Shown here piece by piece: positions 25,889-34,140 of a DNA stretch of 64,000 nucleotides. How positions within the stretch are numbered: position 1 is the first letter of the stretch; the number at the start of each line of letters is the position of its first letter. Origin of the DNA: Paenarthrobacter aurescens (GTDB lineage Bacteria; Actinomycetota; Actinomycetes; Actinomycetales; Micrococcaceae); the NCBI RefSeq assembly GCF_041549525.1, contig NZ_CP157456.1, positions 2,418,001-2,482,000 of the forward strand, read 5' to 3'. A program made the translations under genes and the position numbers. The notes under the pieces are model-generated. The model was not told the origin of the DNA. It saw only the letters and a list, made by a program, of their open reading frames with translations, and did no database searches.

Positions 25889-26946
25889 CTATGACGACTG
25901 ATGAACTTACCATCGCCATCGCTGTACCCCTCGAAGCCGAGCATGTAGAGCTGATCCGCGCCGTAGATCCTTCCGTGACAGTTCTCTACGAACCCGAGCT
26001 CCTTCCGCCGGAACGCTTCCCGGCCGATCACGCAGGCGATCCTGGATTCAAGCGCACCCCAGAGCAGGAGGAACGCTATTGGGACATGCTGAACCGGGCC
26101 CAGATCCTGTACGGCTTCCCCAACGAAAGCCCGGCCGGACTGGCTCGTATTGCCGGAAGCAACCCCCATCTGCAATGGATCCACGCCATGGCGGCAGGAG
26201 CCGGTGGCGCGGTGAAGGCCTCGGGGCTGGACACCGAAACCCTGCAAAAGTTCCGCGTCACAACGTCCGCCGGAGTCCACGCATTGCCGCTGGCGGAGTT
26301 TTCAGCCTTCGGCATCCTCAACGGCTTCAAGCGCAGCGCGGAGATGGCGCAAGACCAAACTGCCAAGGTTTGGCCTGAGCTGAGGACGCCCACCAAGCTC
26401 GCCAACGGGTCAAGAGTAGTGATCGCCGGGCTCGGCGAAATCGGCATGGAGACCGCCCGAATCGCACGAGCCCTGGGAATGAAGGTCAGTGGTACCAAGC
26501 GCAACGTTGAGGCCATTGAAGGGATCGACGAGGTCACCGACAACGGTGGCCTGCCTGGCCTGCTCGCTGATGCCGACGCCGTCGTCAACACGCTGCCCGG
26601 CACTCTGTACACAGAAAAGCTGTTCAATAAGGACATTTTCTCCGCCATGAAGCCGGGCACCGTGTTCGTGAACGTGGGCCGCGGGACCGTGGTGGATGAA
26701 GACGCATTGCTGGAGGCGCTGGACAACGGCCAGGTTTCCTACGCCTGCCTGGACGTTTTTGCGGTGGAACCGCTCCCCCAGGACAGCCCCTTGTGGGCCC
26801 ACCCCCGGGTCCTGGTCTCACCCCATACCTCGGCCTTGAGCACTGCCGAAAACAGGCTCATCGCAGAACGCTTCTGCAGCAACCTGCGCACCTTCCTGGC
26901 CGGCGGGGAACTTCCCCACCTCGTTGATCCGGTCCACTTCTATTAG
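25879..26946 (+). CDS. D-2-hydroxyacid dehydrogenase family protein
   Basis: A protein of about 350 residues related to D-3-phosphoglycerate and glyoxylate/hydroxypyruvate reductases. The dinucleotide fold is VVIAGLGEIGMETARIARALG; catalytic Arg is in NVGRGTVVDEDALLEAL, Glu in the DVFAVEPLPQDSPLW segment, and His in VSPHTSALS. Starts at ATG 25879, 25882 or 25891 (MTTDELT) cannot be separated; no Shine-Dalgarno sequence is visible, and the proposed TGAACA operator overlaps them. It is divergent from the sugar-acid operon and convergent with the acyltransferase gene (9-bp gap). Confidence 0.85.
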   Translation: MMNTMTTDELTIAIAVPLEAEHVELIRAVDPSVTVLYEPELLPPERFPADHAGDPGFKRTPEQEERYWDMLNRAQILYGFPNESPAGLARIAGSNPHLQWIHAMAAGAGGAVKASGLDTETLQKFRVTTSAGVHALPLAEFSAFGILNGFKRSAEMAQDQTAKVWPELRTPTKLANGSRVVIAGLGEIGMETARIARALGMKVSGTKRNVEAIEGIDEVTDNGGLPGLLADADAVVNTLPGTLYTEKLFNKDIFSAMKPGTVFVNVGRGTVVDEDALLEALDNGQVSYACLDVFAVEPLPQDSPLWAHPRVLVSPHTSALSTAENRLIAERFCSNLRTFLAGGELPHLVDPVHFY

Positions 26947-26954
26947 GCCGGCAA

Positions 26955-29012
26955 CTACCATCCTGTGGCGTCCAGCCACCTCTCGGCCAAGGTCCCGGTC
27001 ATTGTGCTGACGTAAGTGCTCGAGAGGTGGTTGTCGTCGAGGTACACGTAGACGTTGCCCACAATGCCCGGGCACGAGGTGCCGTCACAGATCAGGTCCG
27101 TCATGTCCAGGATGGACAACCCGGTGAAGGTGCCCTCCAACTGATCCAAAGGATTGGTCTCAGCCAGAACCGAGGACAGGGCCGGGCGGCAGCGCGGATC
27201 ATCCACACCCGAAGCCATGGCACACTCACTGGGGCTGAAGGAGAATCGCGGGTTGTCCCGCATGGCGATAACTTCCACGCCTTGATCCGTGATCTCGCCC
27301 AGAAGCTCATCAAGTCCCCACGTAAGTTCCTCCTCCGGCGAGTCCGGAACTGCCGCCGTGCCCACCAGGAAAACGGCATCGGGCTGATGAATGCGGATGT
27401 GTTCCCGGACGTTCCGGTTGAAGGCATTGCATTCGTCCCCCACCTCATCGGTTTCGGTCATGAACGGGCAGGCGCCAAATGTGATGGCCTGGACCCTCCA
27501 ATTGTTCTCCTTCGCCAACGGGCCGATCGCCCCGAGCCACTGCAACGAATGGGACTGACCCACCACAAAGACTGTCTTCGCTGCGTCGGCGCCAACGTCA
27601 TTCTGCTGGCACTCGGCAAACAGCACCGGATCCGCAGGGCGGAGATCGCCGGTACACGGGCCATCCAGTTTTCCCCAATCCTCCGGAAGCTGCTCAGGGG
27701 TGGGCAATGTCCGCGCATCCTTGCCAACCCGGTCCACATAGCCAGGCAACAAGGCCCGCGCCCCGGGGTTGTCATCGGGACTCTGATTGGCAATAAGGCT
27801 CCTCTCAGCCTGCTGCTGGAAGCCAAACTGAGCCATCGGGGCGGCTGCCACTGCCAGGCAAACCGCCACGGCCAACGCCAGCCGACGTCGCTTTACCTCC
27901 GGCCACCGCCATGCACGCAGCGGCTGCTCCACAAACCGGGTAGTAAGAAACGCCAAGAGCAGTGAGGTACCAACTATCAACGCACCGGTCAGAGCATCGG
28001 CATGGTCCCGGTCCAACCACACCAAGGTGACCACCAGCAGCGGCCAGTGCCACAGATACAAGGCATATGAGGTAGATCCGAGCCCTACCAACACCTTGGA
28101 CGACAGGACCCGGTCCACGCCGAATCGGCTTCCCGATTGCCCTGCGATGATGACGGCCACAGCGGCGAGGGTAGGCCATAGTGCCACGTAACCCGGGAAA
28201 GCGGTCTGCACCTGAAGGAGGGCGCCACAACTCAACATGGCCGCCACCCCTGCCCACCCGAGCACGCTGCGGACTCCGCGTCCCGGTTGAAGATAAGGAA
28301 GCAACAGCGCCACGAGGGTGCCTAAAGCAAATTCCCACAACCGGGCAAAGGTATCAAAATAGGCCAGTTCCTGATGCGCGGCCGTGAAGTAGATCGAATA
28401 CGCCAGGGAAACGGCAAAAATCAGCCCGAACACTCCCAACAACACTGCCCTGTAGCGCAAGCCGAAGCGCCTGCAGAGCCAAGCCACAGCAACAAAGATG
28501 GCCGGCCACATGATGAACACCTGACCCTGGATGGACAGGGACCAGAAGTGCTGAAAGGGGCTTGCGACGCTGTGGTCCGCCGCATAGTAGTTGACCACCT
28601 GCCGCTGAAGCAGCCAGTTCTGAACATAGAACAGGGACGCCCACCCCTGGTTGACTATTTCAATCCAGCGCGTGCGGGGAATGACCAGGTAGGTGGCCGC
28701 CAACGTGCCAAGCAAAACCACGACGACGGCGGGCAGCAGCCGCCAGAAAAGGTGCAGCCAGTGCCGCACCAGTGACACCGGCCGGGCATCCTCGAAGCGG
28801 CTCACGAACTGCAAGGTCATGAGGAAAGCAGAAATCAGCAGAAAAACGTCCACCCCACCCGAAACCCGGCCGAACCAGATGTGGTACGTAACAACCATGA
28901 GCACGGCCAGTGAACGCAGGCCCTGAATCTCAGGCCTGAACGCAGTACCCCGGCCGCCCGCCCGGAGCCGCCCAGGACTTTCCGGTGATGCCAGGCCCTT
29001 GGTAGCCGTCAT
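26955..29012 (-). CDS. Acyltransferase of the OafA/YrhL family with C-terminal SGNH domain
   Basis: A 685-residue protein combining an acyltransferase-3 membrane domain (residues about 20-400, roughly 11 segments; opening FRPEIQGLRSLAVLMVVTYH with the conserved His and VSGGVDVFLLISAFLMT) with an extracytoplasmic SGNH hydrolase-like domain. The SGNH domain has VVGQSHSLQWLGAIG (Ser-bearing block I, with GQSH where GDSH is usual) and LDDNHLSSTYVS (Asp-His block). Such proteins O-acetylate envelope glycans or peptidoglycan. Start ATG 29012 has GAGGAG 8 nt upstream; an ATG at 29039 lacks support. Confidence 0.88.
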   Translation of the reverse strand: MTATKGLASPESPGRLRAGGRGTAFRPEIQGLRSLAVLMVVTYHIWFGRVSGGVDVFLLISAFLMTLQFVSRFEDARPVSLVRHWLHLFWRLLPAVVVVLLGTLAATYLVIPRTRWIEIVNQGWASLFYVQNWLLQRQVVNYYAADHSVASPFQHFWSLSIQGQVFIMWPAIFVAVAWLCRRFGLRYRAVLLGVFGLIFAVSLAYSIYFTAAHQELAYFDTFARLWEFALGTLVALLLPYLQPGRGVRSVLGWAGVAAMLSCGALLQVQTAFPGYVALWPTLAAVAVIIAGQSGSRFGVDRVLSSKVLVGLGSTSYALYLWHWPLLVVTLVWLDRDHADALTGALIVGTSLLLAFLTTRFVEQPLRAWRWPEVKRRRLALAVAVCLAVAAAPMAQFGFQQQAERSLIANQSPDDNPGARALLPGYVDRVGKDARTLPTPEQLPEDWGKLDGPCTGDLRPADPVLFAECQQNDVGADAAKTVFVVGQSHSLQWLGAIGPLAKENNWRVQAITFGACPFMTETDEVGDECNAFNRNVREHIRIHQPDAVFLVGTAAVPDSPEEELTWGLDELLGEITDQGVEVIAMRDNPRFSFSPSECAMASGVDDPRCRPALSSVLAETNPLDQLEGTFTGLSILDMTDLICDGTSCPGIVGNVYVYLDDNHLSSTYVSTMTGTLAERWLDATGW

Positions 29013-29110
29013 GGACACGCTCCTCTTTCGCTGCACCAATTCTGCACTGCCACGGGTGTTTTGCCATCACGCTCCGGGGGCTCATTTCTGTGTCCCGGAC
29101 AAAGCAGTAA

Positions 29111-29134
29111 GGCACCCTCCATAAGAAGGGTGCC
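29111..29134. terminator. Possible terminator hairpin after the MHS transporter
   Basis: GGCACCCT and AGGGTGCC (29111-29118, 29127-29134) form an 8-bp stem with an 8-nt loop, 55 bp past the MFS stop on the minus strand. There is no clear T tract, so this is a weak call. Confidence 0.4.
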
Positions 29135-29188
29135 GCACTGTTTCTGCTGGTTTTCGGGTATTACTGCGCCGGGTTGTTCGTTGGGGAA

Positions 29189-30541
29189 CTACTTTGCGTC
29201 TTCCGTGCTCACCAGATCCCTGCCTGCAGTCTCCGGCGTGAAGAACGTGGTCACGAAGGAGATCAGCGCCAGCACCAGCGAATAGATGGCAAGGACCAGC
29301 CAGGAGTGATTGGTGGCGGCCAGCATGAGCGCACCCAGCAGAGGCGCCAGACCACCGGCCAGGACGGCTGAGATCTCGCGGCTCATGGCGACGCCCGTAA
29401 AGCGGTACTGCGATCCGAAGAGTTCGGGCAGAAGCGGGCATTGCGGACCGAGCATCGACTGAACACCGATCGCGATGCCTACCGCCATGACTATCCAAAC
29501 CAAGGTGACGTTGCCCAGGGTGACCAGGTAGAAAGCAGGGACGGCGATGATCGCCTGGAACAGAGCACCGTAACGGTAGACAGGAACGCGGCCGAATCTG
29601 TCAGACAGCGCACCGAACGTAACCACCAGGACTGCGGCGAACCCGGCCGCAATCAGCAATCCGACAGGCCCAATGGAGTTGTTGCCGGCAAAGACACCTG
29701 CCGGCATGCTCATGAAAGAGACGAGCAATGCCGAGTAGATGGAAGAGTTACCGTTCTCTCCCATGCGGAGGCCGATGCCAATAAGCACGTTCTTCTTGGA
29801 GTGCTTCCAGAGCGCACCAATCGGGTTCTTGACCACATTCTTGTGCTTCTCCAGCTCCTGGAAGGCCGGGGTTTCCTTGAGCTTGAGGCGAATGAAGATG
29901 GCCACTGCGATCAGGATGAAGCTGGCCAGGAAGGGTACGCGCCACAACCAGCCCTGAAGTACAGATTTATCAGCCAGCGCAATGAGTGCAAAGGTTCCAG
30001 CGCCGAGGAGCGTTCCCAACTGTATTCCGACGAATGGCAGTGAAGCATAGAAACCGCGACGGCGACGAGGAGCAACTTCCGAAATCAGCGTAGTTGCCCC
30101 TGCCTGCTCCGCCCCTGCTCCCAGTCCTTGGATGATGCGCAATGTAACCAGCAGGACAGCGCCGAGCATTCCAGCCTGTTCGAAGGTGGGAAGCAGGCCG
30201 ATGGCAAAGCTCGCTGTGCCCATCAAAGCGATGGTCAAGATAAGCACCATCTTCCTGCCGAACCTGTCCCCGATGTAGCCGAAGATCAAACCGCCAAACG
30301 GACGTGCAGCGAAGCCAACGCCGTAAGTGGCGAACGAAGCGATCAGGGCACCATCCGGGCCCAGTGGGGAAAAGAACAGCGGGCCGAAGATCAGCGCTGA
30401 CGCAAGGCCGTAAATGTAGAAGTCGTAGTACTCCAGCGCGGAACCTACAGAGCTGGCCAGCGTAGCCCTGCGGAGCTGTTCCGGCTCAACTACAGCGTCG
30501 TCAGCCTCGGCTGCGAGCTTTTCATTTGCACGAGTTATCAC
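29189..30541 (-). CDS. MFS transporter of the metabolite:H+ symporter (MHS) family
   Basis: A 450-residue transporter with about 12 membrane segments. The MHS signatures are SSVGSALEYYDFYIYG at the first segment and GGLIFGYIGDRFGRKMVL (the loop 2-3 motif), plus LISEVAPRRRRGFYASL after segment 5. MHS members import organic acids such as citrate, shikimate, proline or dicarboxylates; the substrate here is unknown. Sugar-acid genes and an IclR regulator nearby suggest a sugar-acid or aromatic-acid substrate. The GTG at 30541 has GAGGGA at 6-nt spacing; an upstream GTG at 30547 abuts that element. Confidence 0.86.
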   Translation of the reverse strand: MITRANEKLAAEADDAVVEPEQLRRATLASSVGSALEYYDFYIYGLASALIFGPLFFSPLGPDGALIASFATYGVGFAARPFGGLIFGYIGDRFGRKMVLILTIALMGTASFAIGLLPTFEQAGMLGAVLLVTLRIIQGLGAGAEQAGATTLISEVAPRRRRGFYASLPFVGIQLGTLLGAGTFALIALADKSVLQGWLWRVPFLASFILIAVAIFIRLKLKETPAFQELEKHKNVVKNPIGALWKHSKKNVLIGIGLRMGENGNSSIYSALLVSFMSMPAGVFAGNNSIGPVGLLIAAGFAAVLVVTFGALSDRFGRVPVYRYGALFQAIIAVPAFYLVTLGNVTLVWIVMAVGIAIGVQSMLGPQCPLLPELFGSQYRFTGVAMSREISAVLAGGLAPLLGALMLAATNHSWLVLAIYSLVLALISFVTTFFTPETAGRDLVSTEDAK

Positions 30542-30611
30542 AAGCACTCCCTCAAAATCACCCCGGGCCCCCGTTGGCCCAGCGAGATAGTGATGGCATC
30601 ACCGCCAAGAT

Positions 30612-30643
30612 CACTATGATGAACAGCGTACAGCTTGTTGAAC
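30612..30643. promoter_or_regulatory. Direct repeat of TGATGAAC/TGTTGAAC upstream of the MFS gene
   Basis: TGATGAAC (30617-30624) and TGTTGAAC (30636-30643) are direct repeats 19 bp apart, about two helical turns, 70-100 bp upstream of the MFS start. Neighbouring CACTATGATG is shared with the promoters at 25875 and 31535 (the latter on the minus strand). A common regulator, plausibly the adjacent IclR, would explain this. Confidence 0.42.
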
Positions 30644-30689
30644 GCACTGCCAAGGTTGAAATCAGATTTATTTCTTTGTGGACCTTGAC

Positions 30690-31484
30690 TCAGCCCATGG
30701 GGTTGCCAAGGGAGCGCGCCAATTCCTTGAGTTCTTTGACCATGAGCGCCCCCTGCTCCTCCGAATAAGTTGCCTTCAGTGCAGTCACAGACAGGCCCAG
30801 GCTTGGCCCGTGAGCACCGTGAGTGGGGACCGGCACAGCCAGGCACACCACGCCCACCGTGGACTCTTCATCCTCGAAGGCATACCCCTGCTGACGGATG
30901 GCGGAAATCTGCGCCTTGAGTTCTTCAGCAGTTTTCAGGGAGTTGGGAGTCATGACCGGGAGCTCCATGCCGTCAGGGAACATCGAGTCGATGTCGTGAT
31001 CGTGCAGCTGGGCGATGAGGGCCTTGCCCACGCTGCAGAGAGAGACCGGCATTTTGTCACCGATATTTGACGTCAGCCGGACAGCAGGATGGCCCTCGTA
31101 TCGCGCCAGGTAGATGACGTGGTCGCCGTCGAGCATCGCGATCCGTACGGTTTCTCCGGAGAGGGTTGGCGCCTGTTCGCAGTACTTATAAAACTCCTGA
31201 ACTTCATCGAGCCGGCTCAGATATGCAGCACCGAGCTCAACGAGCTTTCTACCCAAAGCAAAATCCGCCCCTTGCCGGGTGATGAGGCGTGCTTCTTCCA
31301 GCGCCAACAAGAGATTGGAGGTAGAGGACTTGGGAATGCCAAGCTCCCGGGAAAGATCGCTCAGCGTCAAACGGCCCGACGGCGACTCCGCAAGCGCCTC
31401 CAGCACTGCGGCTGCACGGGTGACGGCGGGCGCCGGCGATGAGGCACCCAGCCCTTCAGAACGGGGAGAGCGGGAATCGGCCAT
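30690..31484 (-). CDS. IclR-family transcriptional regulator
   Basis: A 264-residue IclR protein. The N-terminal winged helix covers AVLEALAESPSGRLTLSDLSRELGIPKSSTSNLLLALEEARLI, and the C-terminal ligand-binding domain has HVIYLARYEGHPAVRL and PVSLCSVGKALIAQL. IclR proteins usually control nearby catabolic or transport genes. The MFS gene lies immediately 3' on the same strand but 149 bp away and with its own candidate promoter elements. ATG 31484 has GAAGGAG before it. The gene is flanked by an inverted-repeat candidate operator. Confidence 0.9.
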   Translation of the reverse strand: MADSRSPRSEGLGASSPAPAVTRAAAVLEALAESPSGRLTLSDLSRELGIPKSSTSNLLLALEEARLITRQGADFALGRKLVELGAAYLSRLDEVQEFYKYCEQAPTLSGETVRIAMLDGDHVIYLARYEGHPAVRLTSNIGDKMPVSLCSVGKALIAQLHDHDIDSMFPDGMELPVMTPNSLKTAEELKAQISAIRQQGYAFEDEESTVGVVCLAVPVPTHGAHGPSLGLSVTALKATYSEEQGALMVKELKELARSLGNPMG

Positions 31485-31511
31485 GATTCTCCTTCAACAT
31501 CGCAATTCGAG

Positions 31512-31544
31512 TGTTCAATCTGCTGAACAGTACTCATCATAGTG
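31512..31544. promoter_or_regulatory. Inverted repeat upstream of the IclR gene
   Basis: TGTTCA-n6-TGAACA (31512-31517 and 31524-31529) is a perfect 6-bp inverted repeat about 30-45 bp upstream of the IclR start. Adjacent on the minus strand is CACTATGATG (31544-31535), shared with the MFS and hydroxyacid-dehydrogenase promoters. It is a likely autoregulatory operator. Confidence 0.5.
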
Positions 31545-31641
31545 GAATCCGCATGGCGAAGCGGGGCGCCAGTCTTCGGCGCTTCACCACTCGCGTGCGC
31601 CGCACTTTTCAAACCCAAAAGTTCTCTGTATATTCATCTTC

Positions 31642-31686
31642 GAGCTCTCCACCGCGGCATCCCCCAATAGTCGTGGTGGAGAGCTC
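31642..31686. terminator. 12-bp inverted repeat after the DUF6504-like gene
   Basis: GAGCTCTCCACC (31642-31653) and GGTGGAGAGCTC (31675-31686) form a perfect 12-bp stem with a 21-nt loop, just 3' of the DUF6504-like gene on the minus strand. The long loop and missing T tract make it an uncertain terminator. Confidence 0.4.
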
Positions 31687-31706
31687 ATCCATTTAACGGT
31701 CACCGG

Positions 31707-31997
31707 CTACGCCGCGGCAAGTTCCTCGCCCCGGATGAACCAACCTCCCCCGGACCCGTCCCGCACCAGCTCCCACGTGAGAATGACTGATGCCGGATTG
31801 TTTCCCAAGCGAACCTGAACCTGCCAGACTTCAACATCAACCCGGCCCTGCCCGCGAGGCATGCGGCGGGATACCTCCCACCAGGCAACCCGCTCAAACC
31901 AGCGGACAGGTTCCACCACCATGCGCCATTCGCGGCCTCCCCTGACTACTACTGCCGGGGCGCCCTGCTCAACCGTGGGGATATCTACGTGCTCCAT
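31707..31997 (-). CDS. DUF6504-like hypothetical protein
   Basis: A 96-residue protein from ATG 31997 (MEHVDIPTVEQGAPAVVV). The pattern of aromatic and basic residues (GREWRMVVEPVRWFERVAWWE, then VEVWQVQVRLG and GGGWFIRGEELAAA) resembles the small beta-rich DUF6504 family of actinobacteria. The reading frame is open to 32162, but that extension covers the tRNA-Val terminator, so the shorter start is used. Function unknown. Confidence 0.6.
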   Translation of the reverse strand: MEHVDIPTVEQGAPAVVVRGGREWRMVVEPVRWFERVAWWEVSRRMPRGQGRVDVEVWQVQVRLGNNPASVILTWELVRDGSGGGWFIRGEELAAA

Positions 31998-32076
31998 GGA
32001 GAGAACCGTAGGGGGTAGCTCTGACAATAAAGAGCCAAGGACGGAAATGAGAATCACAGACGGGAAACGAGCACAC

Positions 32077-32124
32077 AAAAAACCCCGCCTTCCAAGTCCC
32101 ACAACTTGAATGACGGGGTTTTGT
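32077..32124 (-). terminator. Rho-independent terminator after tRNA-Val
   Basis: On the minus strand AAAACCCCG pairs with CGGGGTTTT at the base, with an inner TTCAAGT/ACTTGGAA stem, followed by TTTTTTGT. It begins directly after the tRNA CCA end and is a strong terminator. Confidence 0.88.
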
Positions 32125-32125
32125 T

Positions 32126-32201
32126 TGGTGGGTCCTACCGGGATCGAACCGATGACATCCACGGTGTAAACGTGGCGCTCTACCAGCTGAGCTAAAGACC
32201 C
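32126..32201 (-). tRNA. tRNA-Val (anticodon TAC)
   Basis: Minus-strand cloverleaf: acceptor GGGTCTT/AGGACCC, D loop AGCTCAGCTGGTAGAGC, anticodon stem CCACG/CGTGG with loop TTTACAC (anticodon TAC), T loop CGGTTCGATCCCG. Discriminator A and an encoded CCA (32126-32128) follow. Confidence 0.97.
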
Positions 32202-32267
32202 AAACTTCGGCTTCCACGCTTCGCAACTTCCTCAGCGCTTCAACCAACGAACAATGACTCTACATGA

Positions 32268-33224
32268 TCAACCGCCTGAAACACCAATCGGCTCAGAAGC
32301 CCCGGGAAGATCCGGCAAAGTGCGTGCAAGATAGTCCAAAGCACCGCTGACTCCGAGCTCCAGTTTCAGCTGTGCAAACTCATCCCCACGGGTAGTTCCG
32401 CGGTTGATGATGACCACCGGCTTCCCTGCTTTGGCTGAGTGGCGCACAAAGCGCAATCCACTCTGCACCGTCAGCGAGGATCCCGCCACCAGGAGAGCAT
32501 CGGCGTTATCCACCATCTCGTATGCCCGGGCAACACGATCTTTGGGGACGTTTTCGCCGAAGTAGACAAAGTCCGGCTTTAGCGTTCCGCCGCAAATGGG
32601 GCAGACAGCCATCACGAATGACGTGATGAGCTCAGAATCCTCCACCGTGGCATCAGCGTCCGGGGCCACTTCCACCACTCCGGACTCCACAGCGGCTTCC
32701 AGGAAACCCGGATTGATTTCTTCAAGAATCGCGGCAATCAAGCGCCTGCTGAAGGTATGTCCGTTGTCAAGGCACACCACCTGGTCATAGCGCCCGTGCA
32801 GATCCACCACATTGATGCTTCCGGCATCCTCATGCAGCCTGTCCACGTTTTGTGTAATGAGTCCTGTCAGCAAGCCGCGACGCTCCAGGAGAGCGACAGC
32901 CGCATGGCCGGCATTAGGATCGGCATGCCTGAGGTGGGACCAACCAATATGATTCCGCGCCCAGTAGCGCCTGCGGTTAGCCTCACTCCCAATGAACTCC
33001 TGGAAGGTCATGGGGTTCCGGGGCGCAGAGCCTGGGCCACGGTAGTCAGGGATACCGGAATCGGTACTCAACCCTGCACCTGTGAGGACGGCCAGGCGCC
33101 TACCCCCAAGCAGGTCCGAAGCTCTCTTGAGTTCTTCGAGTTCCTTGGGGTTCAGCTCCGCCACCGGCGAGGGCTCCATGCTGGCGAATCCAGTCATACC
33201 CACGCCGGGGCTATGGCGGCTCAT
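32268..33224 (-). CDS. Sir2-family NAD-dependent protein deacylase
   Basis: A 318-residue sirtuin. NAD-binding motifs are AVLTGAGLSTDSGIPDYRG and ITQNVDRLHEDAGS; the catalytic His is in VDLHGRYDQVVC. The zinc module has CPICGG as the second Cys pair, but the first pair reads C-L-D-N, so one of four ligands is Asn. The PDFVYFGE and GSSLTVQSGLRF motifs are intact. Start ATG 33224 lies 2 nt after the ahpE stop, indicating an operon with ahpE and DUF3052. A later ATG (MTGFASMEP) would shorten it by nine residues. Confidence 0.9.
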   Translation of the reverse strand: MSRHSPGVGMTGFASMEPSPVAELNPKELEELKRASDLLGGRRLAVLTGAGLSTDSGIPDYRGPGSAPRNPMTFQEFIGSEANRRRYWARNHIGWSHLRHADPNAGHAAVALLERRGLLTGLITQNVDRLHEDAGSINVVDLHGRYDQVVCLDNGHTFSRRLIAAILEEINPGFLEAAVESGVVEVAPDADATVEDSELITSFVMAVCPICGGTLKPDFVYFGENVPKDRVARAYEMVDNADALLVAGSSLTVQSGLRFVRHSAKAGKPVVIINRGTTRGDEFAQLKLELGVSGALDYLARTLPDLPGASEPIGVSGG

Positions 33225-33226
33225 TG

Positions 33227-33724
33227 CTACAGCTCTGCCAAGGATGACAACGCCTGGCGGTATGCAGCCAAATCCCTTGCTTGACCGCGAGGATTGACCA
33301 CCACATAGCGGACGATTCCGGCGGCATCGATGATGAAGGTCCCTCTCAATGCCATGCCACTGGCTTCGTCAAAAACACCGTAGGTTCTTGCTACCGCCCC
33401 GTGTGGCCAAAAATCTGCCAGCAGGTCAAAGCCGAAATGCTCGTGCTCTGCGTAGGCCCGCTGGGCGAACTTACTGTCTACGGAAATGGCCAATACCGTG
33501 GCATCTGAATCCTCAAAGGCAGCGATGTTGTCGCGAATCTCACAGAGCTCTCCAGTACAGATGCCGGAGAAGGCAAAGGGAAAGAACACGACAACAACGT
33601 TGCGGCCCCGGAAATCGGTCAAGCGAACAGGCTCGCCGTATTGATTCAGCAGTTCAAAATCCGGTGCGAGCTGCCCAACTTGGGGAACATGCACGGAGGC
33701 AGGTGCCTGCTGGACTTCGGTCAC
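33227..33724 (-). CDS. ahpE: AhpE-type 1-Cys peroxiredoxin
   Basis: A 165-residue peroxiredoxin. The active site FPFAFSGICTGELCEIRD carries the peroxidatic Cys in GICTGEL, the pattern of Mycobacterium AhpE; TFIIDAAGIVRY and the Arg near RGQARDL are conserved. A second Cys (ELCEIRD) follows the peroxidatic one by four residues, as in several actinobacterial AhpE proteins. GTG 33724 overlaps the DUF3052 stop (GTGA), so translation is coupled. The same DUF3052-ahpE neighbourhood near aceE is known in Mycobacterium tuberculosis. Confidence 0.9.
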   Translation of the reverse strand: MTEVQQAPASVHVPQVGQLAPDFELLNQYGEPVRLTDFRGRNVVVVFFPFAFSGICTGELCEIRDNIAAFEDSDATVLAISVDSKFAQRAYAEHEHFGFDLLADFWPHGAVARTYGVFDEASGMALRGTFIIDAAGIVRYVVVNPRGQARDLAAYRQALSSLAEL

Positions 33725-34140
33725 TTGTTCTTCTTGGGCACCAAACGCGTGGCGCTCCAGTCCTTTGAAACACCTGCCGAGGTGGTCAGGTGGAGCCCCG
33801 AGGTGGGTGCGGCATCCTGGATGTCTGCCGGAGATACGTAGTTGTCACGTCCTGACTTTGGGGTCAGCACCCAAACAACTCCGCCTTCCTTCAGGTTGGT
33901 AAGCGAATCCATGAGGGCATCAACAAGGTCACCGTCGCCGTCCCGCCACCAGAAAACAACAGCATCCACGACGTCATGATCATCTTCATCCAACAACTCG
34001 GAACCAGTGACATCCTCGATGTCGTCACGCAAGTCGAAATCGACGTCGTCGTCGTAGCCGCGTTCCTGAATCAGATCCCCATCTTTGAAACCCATTCTTT
34101 CCGCCACATTTACCGATGTGGCGGCGTCGGCCTCGCTCAC
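33721..34140 (-). CDS. DUF3052 domain-containing protein
   Basis: A 139-residue acidic protein of DUF3052 (MSEADAATSVNVAERMGFKDGD, then VDAVVFWWRDGDGDLVDALMDSL and GGVVWVLTPKSGRDNYV). The role is unknown, though it has a persistent association with aceE in actinobacteria. GTG 34140 is preceded by AAAGGAGG at 4-nt spacing, a strong site; the frame remains open upstream from another ATG at 34167 without such support. It is divergent from aceE across a 406-bp gap. Confidence 0.88.
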   Translation of the reverse strand: MSEADAATSVNVAERMGFKDGDLIQERGYDDDVDFDLRDDIEDVTGSELLDEDDHDVVDAVVFWWRDGDGDLVDALMDSLTNLKEGGVVWVLTPKSGRDNYVSPADIQDAAPTSGLHLTTSAGVSKDWSATRLVPKKNK

